From the NCBI GenBank assembly GCA_947475525.1, contig CANJMI010000014.1, forward strand, positions 1 to 64,000: 64,000 nt of DNA. Direction: 5' to 3'. The position numbers were made by a program, and so were the translations under genes. Below, piece after piece: positions 8,977 through 17,548 of this stretch; positions within the stretch are counted from its first letter, which is position 1, and every line of letters starts with the position of its first letter. The notes under the pieces were generated by a model. It saw only the letters and a list, made by a program, of their open reading frames with translations, made no database searches and had not been told where the DNA came from. Source of the DNA: Polyangiaceae bacterium (GTDB lineage: Bacteria > Myxococcota_A > Polyangia > Polyangiales > Polyangiaceae).

Positions 8977-11097
8977 TCAACGCTTGCGTTGTTGTTCTGC
9001 CGCGACCAGTACGGGATCGGGTTCGAGGGTCAGCTCATGGGCGCCGAGACATGGCAGGTACTCGACCTTGAGCGCACTGACCCAAAACGGGCCAGGCAGG
9101 ACGCCGAGGCGCACATTGCGCCATCGACAGCGCGACAGCGTTCGCTGGTTGGTGCGCCCGACGAGCACGCCCTGGACGTAAACGGGAGCGTCGACCGACG
9201 ATTTGACCGTCAGGTAAGCCTCGAAGCTGAGCGGCTTGCGCGTCGCCACGTCGGTGATGGCGGGCGCCGCGGAGGGCATCGCGCTGGCGCTTGGGGTGGG
9301 CTCGGCCACGGCGGTGGCGCTTGGGGCGAGCTCGGCCACGGCGCTGGCGCTGGCGCTTGGGGCGAGCTCGGCCACGGCGCTGGCGCTCGCGCTTGGGGCG
9401 GAGGAGCTCGGAGGCGCATCCTCACTATTGACGGTGGTCATGGACTCAACGGCCACGGGCTTCGGCGACTCGACGAACGCTGCCGCGCGCGCGAGCCATG
9501 GCGGCAGTGCACCGCCGCGAGCCACGACGAAGACGAACCCAGCCGCGACACCGAACACGATGCCGAAGGCGACCAACCACGGTAACCCACTGCGCCGTTT
9601 GGTCGCAGGCGTCGTCGGGTCGGGGCTCGCCGCAGGTTCGACCACTGGCGTCGTTTCGGGCGCCACCGTGGACGTGCGCGCTTCGACGGCGGACTTTACC
9701 GTCAGGTCCGTTCCTTGGCCGGGGAGCAGTTTCTTGGGGGGCGGCGCCGGCGGTGTCGGCGGTGTTGGCGGTGTTGGAGGTATCGGGGCCACCTTCTGCG
9801 TCGCGCCCACGGGAGGGCGCGGGAGGGGGAGAGGGTCATCGTCATCGTCACCGACCACCGTCCGCACCAAGGGGTGCGACGCCGACATGAGAGTCGCACG
9901 CGCGGCCTGTATTTTGTTTGGAACGCCGACGAATTCAGCGGGACGCTCAATCACGAGGGTGCCCTCGAAATCGAAATCGAAATCGGGTTCGACGGGCTCG
10001 GACTCGCCGCTACGGGTCGAGCTTGGCGCACCCGTCACCTCGTCGTGGATCATCGTCGCGCTTTCCTCCTCGCTGATGTCGCTCAAGCTGGCCAAGTCGT
10101 CGACGCGCGGCGCCTCCTTGGCACTTGCAAGCTTCGGTCCCTGCCCCCCAGCAGCTTTACGGGTGGCCGAATCCGGGAGTTGGCTTCGCCCGACGTCGTC
10201 GGACGGCGGCAGCTTCGACGTCGAACGATTCGACCACAGCGCCCCGAGACTCTCGAATGGTGCAACGGTCTCTCGCAGCGCTTCGCAGCCCGCATCTTCG
10301 CGTGCCATCGTCGAGATCCAGCGCGCCAATTCGGCGCACGACGCGCGCGTCGCCGAGAGAGCGATCATCCCGCGATCGAGCGCCCGCCCAAGCTCGGCGG
10401 GCAGGTCGGGCCGCAGCGCATCGAGTGGGGTGGCCGAAGCGCCGGGCGCGGGGCGATCTTCGCCCGTGAGGAGGGCCCGCAACAGCAGCGTGACGCCATA
10501 CGAGTCGGAGCGCGATGAGAGGTTTCCGGCCTGATGGAACTCGGGCGCGAACCACGACGATGACGCTCGAGACGGGCGCTCACCAGGGTACTCGACGCCT
10601 CGAACGAGCGGGCAGAGCCCCATCACAACGACGCGGCCTTCCCATGAAATGAGGATGTTTTCCGCGGCAATGCGCCCGTGGAAGAACGAGGCCGGTTTGC
10701 CATCCGCGCTGCGAGCCGAATGACAGCGCGCGAGGGTCTGAGCGAGTTGGTGGACGACGTACCAGGTGGCCGCGTCTGGAAATCGTTCCTCGGAGACGCG
10801 CATGTGGCTCATCAACCGCGCGAGGGTGACACCGTCGACCGGCTCCAAGACGAGGCCGAGATTCGGGCCGTCGTCCACGACGTCGACGAGACGCGCCAGT
10901 CCCCCCGCGTCGCGGCTGAGCCTCGTGAACCTTTCGAGTTCCGCGGTGGCAGCCGTCTCGGGTCGAGCGACCCGGTGCACGACGTACGTTACGCCGCCGT
11001 ACCTGGCGTAATACACGCCCCCGGCATCGCCAGCGGGTGGCGACACGCAGCCAGTCACTTCGTAGCGACCAATCGCCCTTGGGAGCTCGCTCGACAT
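8977..11097 (-). CDS. membrane-anchored Ser/Thr pseudokinase
   Basis: The start is the ATG at 11097, just before the kinase fold (ELPRAIGRYEVTG); the longer frame to 11280 would run into the divergent Nudix gene. Residues 10-270 follow the Hanks kinase fold, but the three catalytic positions are replaced: the beta-3 lysine position reads VVHRV, the HRDLKPEN loop reads HGRIAAEN (140-147, Asn147 kept), and DFG is replaced by M-G-L (159-161). The APE motif is retained (SWFAPEF). This marks a pseudokinase. A Pro/Ser-rich linker, one membrane segment (about 505-526) and a 12-residue repeat (SASASAVAELAP) precede a C-terminal beta-rich region (YLTVKSSVDAPVYVQGVLVG) like a PEGA-type domain. It probably acts as a membrane signalling scaffold or ligand sensor. 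Confidence 0.8.
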   Translation of the reverse strand: MSSELPRAIGRYEVTGCVSPPAGDAGGVYYARYGGVTYVVHRVARPETAATAELERFTRLSRDAGGLARLVDVVDDGPNLGLVLEPVDGVTLARLMSHMRVSEERFPDAATWYVVHQLAQTLARCHSARSADGKPASFFHGRIAAENILISWEGRVVVMGLCPLVRGVEYPGERPSRASSSWFAPEFHQAGNLSSRSDSYGVTLLLRALLTGEDRPAPGASATPLDALRPDLPAELGRALDRGMIALSATRASCAELARWISTMAREDAGCEALRETVAPFESLGALWSNRSTSKLPPSDDVGRSQLPDSATRKAAGGQGPKLASAKEAPRVDDLASLSDISEEESATMIHDEVTGAPSSTRSGESEPVEPDFDFDFEGTLVIERPAEFVGVPNKIQAARATLMSASHPLVRTVVGDDDDDPLPLPRPPVGATQKVAPIPPTPPTPPTPPAPPPKKLLPGQGTDLTVKSAVEARTSTVAPETTPVVEPAASPDPTTPATKRRSGLPWLVAFGIVFGVAAGFVFVVARGGALPPWLARAAAFVESPKPVAVESMTTVNSEDAPPSSSAPSASASAVAELAPSASASAVAELAPSATAVAEPTPSASAMPSAAPAITDVATRKPLSFEAYLTVKSSVDAPVYVQGVLVGRTNQRTLSRCRWRNVRLGVLPGPFWVSALKVEYLPCLGAHELTLEPDPVLVAAEQQRKR
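9321..9392 (-). repeat. 36-bp in-frame tandem repeat in the pseudokinase linker
   Basis: Two consecutive 36-bp units differ by one base and encode two copies of a 12-residue Ala/Ser-rich unit (SASASAVAELAP). A third, more diverged partial unit adjoins on the 5' side of the plus strand. The repeat lies in the extracytoplasmic linker between the membrane segment and the C-terminal beta domain. It is likely to vary in copy number between strains. Confidence 0.8.
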
Positions 11098-11239
11098 CTC
11101 GGCGCCAATGTAGCCTGCTCGCGACCGCCGGAACCACTCTCCTGCCAGAGCGCCGTCGTTCACATGGTATGCTGATCCGCGCAACGCCGAAGCTGAGCGG
11201 GATTCGACCCTGGCTTCGAAGAGCACCCGGGAACGGAAC

Positions 11240-11665
11240 GTGGCGCGCAAAATCTCTTCAGGGACCGTGTTGCATCGCACGCGGGAGGGGGTGCTCGAGG
11301 TCTTGCTCGTCCACCCGAACGGGAAGGTCCACGCGACGAGTCCGTGGGGAATTCCGAAGGGTTATCCGCACGTAGGAGAGCTCTTGGAAGACGCGGCCAG
11401 GCGGGAGACGTGGGAGGAGACCGGCCTCGTCCCCCTGAAACTCGAGCCGCTTGGAGCCATCAATTACCGGCGCACCCACAAGCGCGTGTACGCGTTCGCA
11501 GGGCCCGCTCCCGAAGGCGAGCCGCGCTGCGCGAGCTTCGAGGTCGATGGCGCGGTCTACATGCCGATGGCCGAGGCCCGGCGCCGTATTCACCCGGATC
11601 AGCAGCCGTTCTTGGACCGCCTCGACGCCATGCTTCAAGGCAACGTCCCACCCGACGCTACCTGA
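11240..11665 (+). CDS. Nudix hydrolase
   Basis: A 141-residue protein starting at GTG. The Nudix box is complete: G-(x5)-E-(x7)-R-E-x-x-E-E-x-G-x is satisfied from GYPHVGE through RRETWEETGL. The Glu residues of R-E-x-x-E-E coordinate the divalent metal that cleaves nucleoside diphosphate-linked substrates. The N-terminal half (SGTVLHR, LLVHPNGKVHATSPWGIPKG) resembles the ADP-ribose or dinucleoside polyphosphate pyrophosphatase type. Substrate identity is not predictable. It lies head-to-head with the pseudokinase (142 bp between starts) and converges on the ZIP-like transporter gene. Confidence 0.9.
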   Translation: MARKISSGTVLHRTREGVLEVLLVHPNGKVHATSPWGIPKGYPHVGELLEDAARRETWEETGLVPLKLEPLGAINYRRTHKRVYAFAGPAPEGEPRCASFEVDGAVYMPMAEARRRIHPDQQPFLDRLDAMLQGNVPPDAT

Positions 11666-11681
11666 CATCGAGGCAGACAAG

Positions 11682-13229
11682 TCAGTGCGCGTGCTCGTGC
11701 TCGTGCTCGTGCGCATGCGGGGTCGCCGCGTCAGGCTCGACGACGGCGGCAACAATGGCACGCGGACCTGCGCGAAAGAGTTTCAACGCGAGCAAGACGA
11801 GCGCCGCCCCCATGCAAAACGCGCCCACCGACGCGAGCTCACGACCGAGCACAGGAGCGCCCTCAACCGGGGCGAGCCAAGTCGGCATCAACGTCGCGGC
11901 GAGTGCCCCAAGTAGCGTCGTCGTCAGCGCCCCTATCGACACCGCGATTAAGGTCGCACGTGCGCCTACGCGAAGCTCCGCGCGACGCATCACCGCCCTC
12001 GTTCCGAGCGGCGCCACGATCGAAAGGACCAACGCCGCGGCCGGCGCGACCGGCTGCAGCGCGAACGCCGCCATCCCGGCCGCAACGCCGCTAAGCGGCA
12101 CCGCCCAAGCCGCGGCGCCTGCGACGAACGCCCACGCAGGATGCGGCAGCGACACCTCACCGAGGCCCGCGTGCACGAGACCCGCGCACACCGCGCCGAG
12201 CATCAACTGCCCCGCGAATCCCTCGCCAATCGAGGTCAAACCCCGCGAAGCAGAGCTCTCCTCGGCGTCATCATCGGGCGCAGACTTATGCCCGATGCGA
12301 CTTGTGACAACGACCGCCGAGACCGCGAGCGCGAAGCGAAGTGCAGCCCATCGACTACCGAAAAGTCCGAAGGACAGCAGCAGCGGTCCGACGTGAAGCG
12401 GGCCAAGCCATGGGCCAAAGCGCCGACGCAAAGCCGCGAGCAGCGAGAAAGCGCGCGGGGCGAAAGCCAGTAGGAGCGCGGCAGCGAACGTCCAGGGCGC
12501 CGCAGTCTGAGCGAATGAGAGGATTGCGAGGGTGCCGTGACTATGCGCGCCCCCCTCCGCGTGAACGACCATCGCGAGGGAAGCGAGGCCGAGCAGCGCA
12601 CCGACCGCCGACCACCGCGGGTGGTCCGGCGCCACATCGTCACCGTGCCCGTGCCCGGCCACGACATGGAGCAGCGAGCCTCCAACGAGCGCCTGAAATG
12701 TGCCGATGGTCGCGAGCGGCAAGGCCGTAACGAGGCGACCCGCTCCAAAGTAACCGAGCGCCGTCGCCGCCCCGATGACCGCTACGGCAGTGGCCGCGCC
12801 GCGAACGCCGTGACGCGGGCGAACGAGCCACCACATCGTGACGCCGACCGGAACGCGGTGCAAGACGACCCCGAGACCGAGCGCGCCGACGGTCGATGAG
12901 GAACCCACGAGCGCCGCTCCATCGAGCGTCGCATGCAAGCTGTACGCGAGGACCGCGCCCCAGGTCACCGCGCCGTGCAACTGACCTTCCGCAACGTGGA
13001 GCCGGCCTTCGAGCAAGCGTGGCAATGCGACGCCTACGATGGCGGCCGCGACCGCCGCGACCCCGCCGTGCTCGAGCGCTTCGGGCAACACCTCGAGGCC
13101 CACGATGCCGAGCAGCGCGGCGATGATGAAACCATCGACCATCGCGAGCGGAGCACGACGCTGTCCGGCCACGCGCGACAACGCCGGACCGACGAGCAAC
13201 GCGACGACGCTGGCGACGAGCAGCAGCAC
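11682..13229 (-). CDS. multi-pass membrane protein, ZIP-like transporter with His-rich tail
   Basis: A 515-residue, strongly hydrophobic protein with more than ten likely membrane helices, starting at GTG. The N-terminal half has the metal-site arrangement of ZIP zinc/iron transporters on two helices, here HATLDGAALVG and HRVPVGVTMWW, where classical ZIPs have HNxxDG and HExPEG. A His-rich loop (GHGHGDDVAPDH) follows. The C-terminal half contains a second membrane bundle resembling DUF318-type permeases. The last residues form a His/Glu tail (PHAHEHEHEHAH), a common metal-binding feature. It probably moves a divalent metal or senses its level. The two-part architecture is unusual compared with about 250-residue bacterial ZIPs. 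Confidence 0.7.
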   Translation of the reverse strand: MLLLVASVVALLVGPALSRVAGQRRAPLAMVDGFIIAALLGIVGLEVLPEALEHGGVAAVAAAIVGVALPRLLEGRLHVAEGQLHGAVTWGAVLAYSLHATLDGAALVGSSSTVGALGLGVVLHRVPVGVTMWWLVRPRHGVRGAATAVAVIGAATALGYFGAGRLVTALPLATIGTFQALVGGSLLHVVAGHGHGDDVAPDHPRWSAVGALLGLASLAMVVHAEGGAHSHGTLAILSFAQTAAPWTFAAALLLAFAPRAFSLLAALRRRFGPWLGPLHVGPLLLSFGLFGSRWAALRFALAVSAVVVTSRIGHKSAPDDDAEESSASRGLTSIGEGFAGQLMLGAVCAGLVHAGLGEVSLPHPAWAFVAGAAAWAVPLSGVAAGMAAFALQPVAPAAALVLSIVAPLGTRAVMRRAELRVGARATLIAVSIGALTTTLLGALAATLMPTWLAPVEGAPVLGRELASVGAFCMGAALVLLALKLFRAGPRAIVAAVVEPDAATPHAHEHEHEHAH

Positions 13230-13241
13230 GGGCGGCGGACG

Positions 13242-13343
13242 TTAGTCCAAAGGGTTCAGGCCGGGAAGCGGCAAGCCTCCGAACCCAAAGGCCGAGGCGA
13301 TCGGCAGCTCGACTGGACGTTCAGCCCTTGCGCCGGCGAGCAT
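13242..13343 (-). CDS. possible 33-residue peptide upstream of the transporter
   Basis: A short minus-strand frame with an ATG at 13343 ends 12 bp before the GTG start of the ZIP-like gene. Its translation starts MLAGARAERPVEL and ends in a hydrophobic Gly/Pro/Leu stretch (FGFGGLPLPGLNPLD). The frame stays open further upstream to 13556, where it overlaps the divergent hydrolase gene, so chance is a real possibility. If real it could be a leader peptide or a tiny membrane peptide for the transporter gene. Confidence 0.2.
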   Translation of the reverse strand: MLAGARAERPVELPIASAFGFGGLPLPGLNPLD

Positions 13344-13449
13344 GCCCCTCGAAAGGCTCGACGCACTGGAGCGGACCACTCCGCACAGACGCTTGAGCCA
13401 TGGTGCAGGATGCTGCGAAAAGCGCGGCTCACCTGGTACCCTCCCCTGC

Positions 13450-15372
13450 ATGTGGAGATGCGTGCTCACGACCCTCCTTCTGCTCACGGCGTGCGCCCCC
13501 GAAGCGACCGAGCCGCTCAACGTGCGCGAGGGATGCAACCCGCTGGGCGCAGGCATGACGGGGGACGCCGACTGCCTGCTTCCTTACCCGAGTGACGTCT
13601 ACCGCGTGAAGGACGGCGCGAGTGACGCCTACCGGCTCGATTACCCCGACGCCGCGCTGCCGCACGACAAGAACGGCAACACGGTGAGCCCGGTCAGGCT
13701 CCGGCCAGCGACGGGATTTTCCGCGGGCACTCAAATTTTAGCGTCATTTCCCGAAGGAATCGATCCGACGAACCTCGTCGGCGCGCCGAGTGATCCCGCG
13801 GAGTCGCTCGACGATTCGAGCCCGACCTTGCTCGTCGATGACGCGGGACACCGGGTGATGCACATCGCCGAGCTCGATCCGCGTGCCAAAACAGAGGACC
13901 GCCGTGCGCTCGTCATCCGACCACTCGAACGACTTCGGAGCGGTGCGCGCTACATCGTCGCGATCCGCGGACTGCGCGGCATGACGGGCGAGCGGCTGCC
14001 ACCCCGAGAAGGCTTCCGGCGGCTACGCGACGGGGAGCTCGAAGGCGAGACGGCACTCGCGGCGCTCGGCGACTTCGATGCGCGCGTACTCGGTCCCCTT
14101 GAAGCGTTCGGCGTGGCGAGGAGCGAGCTTCAACTCGCGTGGGATTTTACGGTCCGCGAAGACGACGACCCCACCCGCGATCTGCGCAACGTACGTGAGC
14201 TCGTGCTCGCAGCCCCGCCACCCAAGGTCACGGTCGTGAGCTCGAAAGCGGGCACCGACAAGCACACGGGCCGCAAGGTAGAGCTCGAGCTCGAAGTGCC
14301 GCTCTACCTCGAGACCATCGCACCGTTTGCGCGACTTCACCGCGACGCCGCGGGCAACGTCACCGCAAACGGCGTGGCCAAAGTTCCCGTCACGCTTTGG
14401 ATCCCCAAGTCGGTTGCCGACGCGCAAGCGGGCGCGCCTCCCGCTCGCTTGATGCAGTTCGGCCACGGTTTTTTCGGAAACCGCCACGAAGTGGACGACT
14501 TCGCGATTGAGCTCGCCGACGAGCGGGGCTTCGTCATCGTCGCCGCCGACTGGTGGGGCATGACCGACGCGGACAAGGTCCCGCTGGCGGGCGCGCTCGC
14601 GGGCGACGTTGGAGCGGCCCTCGTGTTTTGCGACCGCGTCCATCAGGCATTCGCGAATCAGCTGATGCTCGCGCGCGCAGCCGAGGCACTTGCGGCGCTC
14701 CCGGAAACGCAACGCGCGGCGACTCCAACTTTCGATCCGAAGGAGGTCTATTTTTACGGCATCAGCATGGGCTCGATCCTCGGCGGCATCTACCTCGGGC
14801 TCTCGCCGATTGTGCGCCGCGGAGTCCTCAGCGTCGGAGGCGCGGATTGGTCGATGATGATGTTTCGCGCGCGCCCATTTCTCGGGTTCCTCGCGTTCGT
14901 GCAGATAGCCCTCCCCGACGCGCTCGATCAACAAAAGTTCGCGGCATTCGCGCAGCTCGAGATGGATCGCATCGATCCGCTAACGTACGCGCCGTTGCTC
15001 GCGGCGACGCCACTTCCCGAGAGTCCGAAGGATCGACGAGTCATGATGCAAGTCGGAATCGGCGACGCCGCAGTCCCCAACCTCGCGTCCCACCTTTATG
15101 CACGCGCGCTCGGTGCAGCGCTCCTCGCCCCCGCACCGCGCCCCATCGCGGGCCTCGAAGAAGTCTCCGGTCCGTACGACGGCAACGCACTCGTCGAGTT
15201 TGACTTCGGCATCGATCCGCTCCCGAGCCGCACGGCCCAACCTTCGCTCGACGACACCCCCGCGCACGAAGGCGTTCGGCGCGCGAAAGCCGGCCAAGAG
15301 CAACTCGATCGATTCTTTCGACCCGGCGGAACGATCGAGGCCACGTGCGATGGCCCGTGCAACCCGAACTAA
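13450..15372 (+). CDS. secreted alpha/beta-hydrolase lipoprotein
   Basis: The ATG at 13450 begins a good lipoprotein signal (MWRCVLTTLLLLTAC), so the upstream frame from 13342 is not used; the protein has 640 residues. The N-terminal domain starts with CNPLGAGMTGDADCLLPYPSD, similar to the beta domain found before the catalytic part of some bacterial virulence-type lipases. The catalytic region contains an oxyanion-type QFGHGFFGN segment, a VIVAADWWGM strand and the nucleophile elbow YGISMGS; a late Asp/His pair is expected but not certain by eye. It should hydrolyse esters or lipids outside the cell. Its stop overlaps the stop of the convergent MYXO-CTERM gene in a CTAA. Confidence 0.75.
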   Translation: MWRCVLTTLLLLTACAPEATEPLNVREGCNPLGAGMTGDADCLLPYPSDVYRVKDGASDAYRLDYPDAALPHDKNGNTVSPVRLRPATGFSAGTQILASFPEGIDPTNLVGAPSDPAESLDDSSPTLLVDDAGHRVMHIAELDPRAKTEDRRALVIRPLERLRSGARYIVAIRGLRGMTGERLPPREGFRRLRDGELEGETALAALGDFDARVLGPLEAFGVARSELQLAWDFTVREDDDPTRDLRNVRELVLAAPPPKVTVVSSKAGTDKHTGRKVELELEVPLYLETIAPFARLHRDAAGNVTANGVAKVPVTLWIPKSVADAQAGAPPARLMQFGHGFFGNRHEVDDFAIELADERGFVIVAADWWGMTDADKVPLAGALAGDVGAALVFCDRVHQAFANQLMLARAAEALAALPETQRAATPTFDPKEVYFYGISMGSILGGIYLGLSPIVRRGVLSVGGADWSMMMFRARPFLGFLAFVQIALPDALDQQKFAAFAQLEMDRIDPLTYAPLLAATPLPESPKDRRVMMQVGIGDAAVPNLASHLYARALGAALLAPAPRPIAGLEEVSGPYDGNALVEFDFGIDPLPSRTAQPSLDDTPAHEGVRRAKAGQEQLDRFFRPGGTIEATCDGPCNPN

Positions 15373-16742
15373 CGCGCGCGCCGCAAAAAGAACGCGAGGA
15401 GCCCCGCTGCGGCGACGCCCAGTCCGGCGCTTCCCCTTGAGGGCGCGGTGGTACATTGGCAGGCGCCCGGATCGTCTGGGGCGGTAGCTGGCGCAGGCGT
15501 GCAGCTCGTAGGCGCGATAAGTTCCTTCGCTTCCTTCGCCCACACCTCTGAACACGCCATGCCGACGTCCGTCGATGGCTCGCACTCGAGCGGCCCGCAC
15601 GCGCTCGTGAGCGATGTCACCGGCGAGAACGTGGCTCCACCATCTTGGCTCTTGCCGACGCTGAAACCATCGACGAACGCGTTGCCGCACGCGTAGAGCC
15701 CGCCCGCGTTCCAGCTCAAACAGCCAACGCGCGTCTTGTTCGTCTGGGCAGCCGTCTTGGCCTCAGCGAGTGCGTTTGCTGCGACGACGCGGAGACCCGT
15801 TTTTTCGCCGCCGAAGGCTACGGTCATCCCGTCGGGCGAGAGCGCGAACCCGGGCAAAATCTCTTCGGCCTCAAAGTAGCTGCTCCACGTCACGCCACCA
15901 TCACGGCTAACGAGGTTCGTTTGCCGTCGCAACGGCGGGGCATCGAGGACGCCGGCGGCGTAAACAGTCAGTGGCGCGGTCGGCGACACCGCTTGAAGGT
16001 AAGGCAGCGTCTCGACACCATCGAGGCCCGGGACGACGTTGCGCTGCCAGCTCACACCCCGGTCATCGGAGCGCAGCACGACGGCTTGGTAGCCACTCAG
16101 CTCGTTACCATCGCGCCCGCTCACGTAGAGCGTGCCCCAAGCGTTGGGTTCGCCCTCTTTTGGAGAGGCCGCGATCGAGAGCGCCAGAAATTCAACCGAA
16201 AACGGACTCCCGAATTCCTCCCAGCTCGCCGCGCCGTCGGTGGTCTCGAAGAGCTTCACGGAGAACGCGTCGACGCCCGTCCCGTTGGAACTGAGCGCGA
16301 GCACGGGGCTTCCTTTCGCCGGCGCGTCCGGCCGTGGCAACGCGGCGAACCCAACGACGTAGCGCTCCGCCACAAGCGCGACGGGCTCGTAATCGCAGCG
16401 GTCCTCGCTGCCGACGACGAGCCCGCCAAACGTGCCGAGAACAAGACGCCCGCCCGCAAAGGTGAGCGCCGGATCTTCCTTGTCCGAATTGAACCCCGCA
16501 GCCACGGCGCACACGTAGCGCCATCCCTCTTTCGGTCCCGCGCTTGCCGTCTCGTTGTCGTAGAGACCGAAGGTCGTGCGGACGATCAGGTGGTCCGCGT
16601 TGGTCGGATCGAAAACGAGCCCGTTCGATGCCGGAAAGCGACCGTGAGCGTCGGCCGAAGCGTCAACCGAGAGCACGAACGCCCACGCGGCAGCGCCTAG
16701 AACCGACCGGAACTTTTGAGGAAAAAACCGAAACCGCCGCAT
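15369..16742 (-). CDS. MYXO-CTERM protein with BNR/propeller-like repeats
   Basis: The true start is the ATG at 16742, giving a 457-residue protein with a signal peptide (hydrophobic core about 14-27, ending near ASADAHG). The body contains several S-x-D-x-G-x-T/S-W motifs (VSRDGGVTWSSY, RSDDRGVSWQRN, KSQDGGATFSP), which are Asp-box/BNR repeats of beta-propellers such as sialidases and photosystem-assembly Ycf48-like proteins. The end has the myxobacterial sorting-tail pattern: Cys-containing patch (GACQC), a glycine/alanine membrane segment (AGLGVAAAGLLAFFL) and a terminal Arg cluster (RRAR). It is therefore likely to be displayed on or released from the cell surface. No enzymatic residues are evident. 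Confidence 0.8.
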   Translation of the reverse strand: MRRFRFFPQKFRSVLGAAAWAFVLSVDASADAHGRFPASNGLVFDPTNADHLIVRTTFGLYDNETASAGPKEGWRYVCAVAAGFNSDKEDPALTFAGGRLVLGTFGGLVVGSEDRCDYEPVALVAERYVVGFAALPRPDAPAKGSPVLALSSNGTGVDAFSVKLFETTDGAASWEEFGSPFSVEFLALSIAASPKEGEPNAWGTLYVSGRDGNELSGYQAVVLRSDDRGVSWQRNVVPGLDGVETLPYLQAVSPTAPLTVYAAGVLDAPPLRRQTNLVSRDGGVTWSSYFEAEEILPGFALSPDGMTVAFGGEKTGLRVVAANALAEAKTAAQTNKTRVGCLSWNAGGLYACGNAFVDGFSVGKSQDGGATFSPVTSLTSACGPLECEPSTDVGMACSEVWAKEAKELIAPTSCTPAPATAPDDPGACQCTTAPSRGSAGLGVAAAGLLAFFLRRAR

Positions 16743-16752
16743 CTCGCCTATA

Positions 16753-17526
16753 ATGACATGCGTGGCGCGCCCGAGAGTGATCATTACCTCGCCCGACGCG
16801 AGCGTAACGGTGAATCTCATCGCGTCGCTCAACCCGAAACGGTACCGCGTCGAGCACATCCACGATCTCAGCGAGGCGCTGCTGCGTGCCGAGTTCGTCC
16901 TCGCCCACGCCGTCATCGCGCACGTCGACGAGCTCGACGAGAGCGTCAATAAACGCCTGATACGCGCGATCGATCGCGGGATCTCGCTCGTCGTGGTCTC
17001 GAACAGCGCAACGGTCGCGGCAGAAGCCAAAGCCCTCGGAGCCCACCCGCTCCGATTTCCGTACGCGGTCCACGACGTCAAACGCACGGTCCTCGACGCG
17101 GTCTCGGAAGCCCATGCGCTGCGTTCAAGCGACAGCGCGGTCGTGTCACGGGGTGAGCCGCGGTCCCTGACGCAGCGGGTCGTGGTGCTCGTGAGCGAAC
17201 GGGACGCCGCCGAAATCATGGCGGCAACACTGCGCAGTCAGCTCGCTGTCAGCTGCGACGCCACGCCGTCCGCGAACGACGCGATGGGTGAGCTCGTCCG
17301 GGGATTCGACTGCTTGGTCACGAGGCCAAGCTTTCTCCTCGGGTCGGAAGACGGCGCGAAGCTCGCTCGAAAGCTCGCACGACGCGGGATCTCCATCGTG
17401 CCACTCAGCTCGAGCGAAGACCTCGACGCGAGCACGGCCGGACAGATCGCCTGGGCGCTCGTTCCGCAAGTGCGGCGTAGCCTCCAAGCCCGCGCACGTC
17501 TCACCCGCCCGCGCACGCCTGAATGA
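16753..17526 (+). CDS. hypothetical protein with two receiver-like halves
   Basis: A 257-residue protein starting at ATG 16753 (a GTG at 16762 is an alternative). Each half looks like an alpha/beta Rossmann-like unit resembling response-regulator receiver folds: first PRVIITSPDASVTVNLIASL with LAHAVIAHVDELDESV and GISLVVVSNS, then QRVVVLVSERDAAEIMAATL with FDCLVTRPSFLLG and GISIVPLSSS. Neither half has the full set of acidic residues and Lys of an active phosphoreceiver. It may be a pseudo-receiver. The start lies only 10 bp from the start of the divergent MYXO-CTERM gene. Confidence 0.6.
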   Translation: MTCVARPRVIITSPDASVTVNLIASLNPKRYRVEHIHDLSEALLRAEFVLAHAVIAHVDELDESVNKRLIRAIDRGISLVVVSNSATVAAEAKALGAHPLRFPYAVHDVKRTVLDAVSEAHALRSSDSAVVSRGEPRSLTQRVVVLVSERDAAEIMAATLRSQLAVSCDATPSANDAMGELVRGFDCLVTRPSFLLGSEDGAKLARKLARRGISIVPLSSSEDLDASTAGQIAWALVPQVRRSLQARARLTRPRTPE

Positions 17527-17548
17527 GCGCACGCTCGCAGCACGACAA

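Noticed and set aside
13342-13449. Longer start of the alpha/beta hydrolase at 13342
   Set aside because: The ATG at 13450 begins a perfect lipoprotein signal; the extra 36 residues would hide it.
16743-17219. Long N-terminal extension of the MYXO-CTERM gene
   Set aside because: It is antisense to the receiver-like gene, and a signal peptide starts at 16742.
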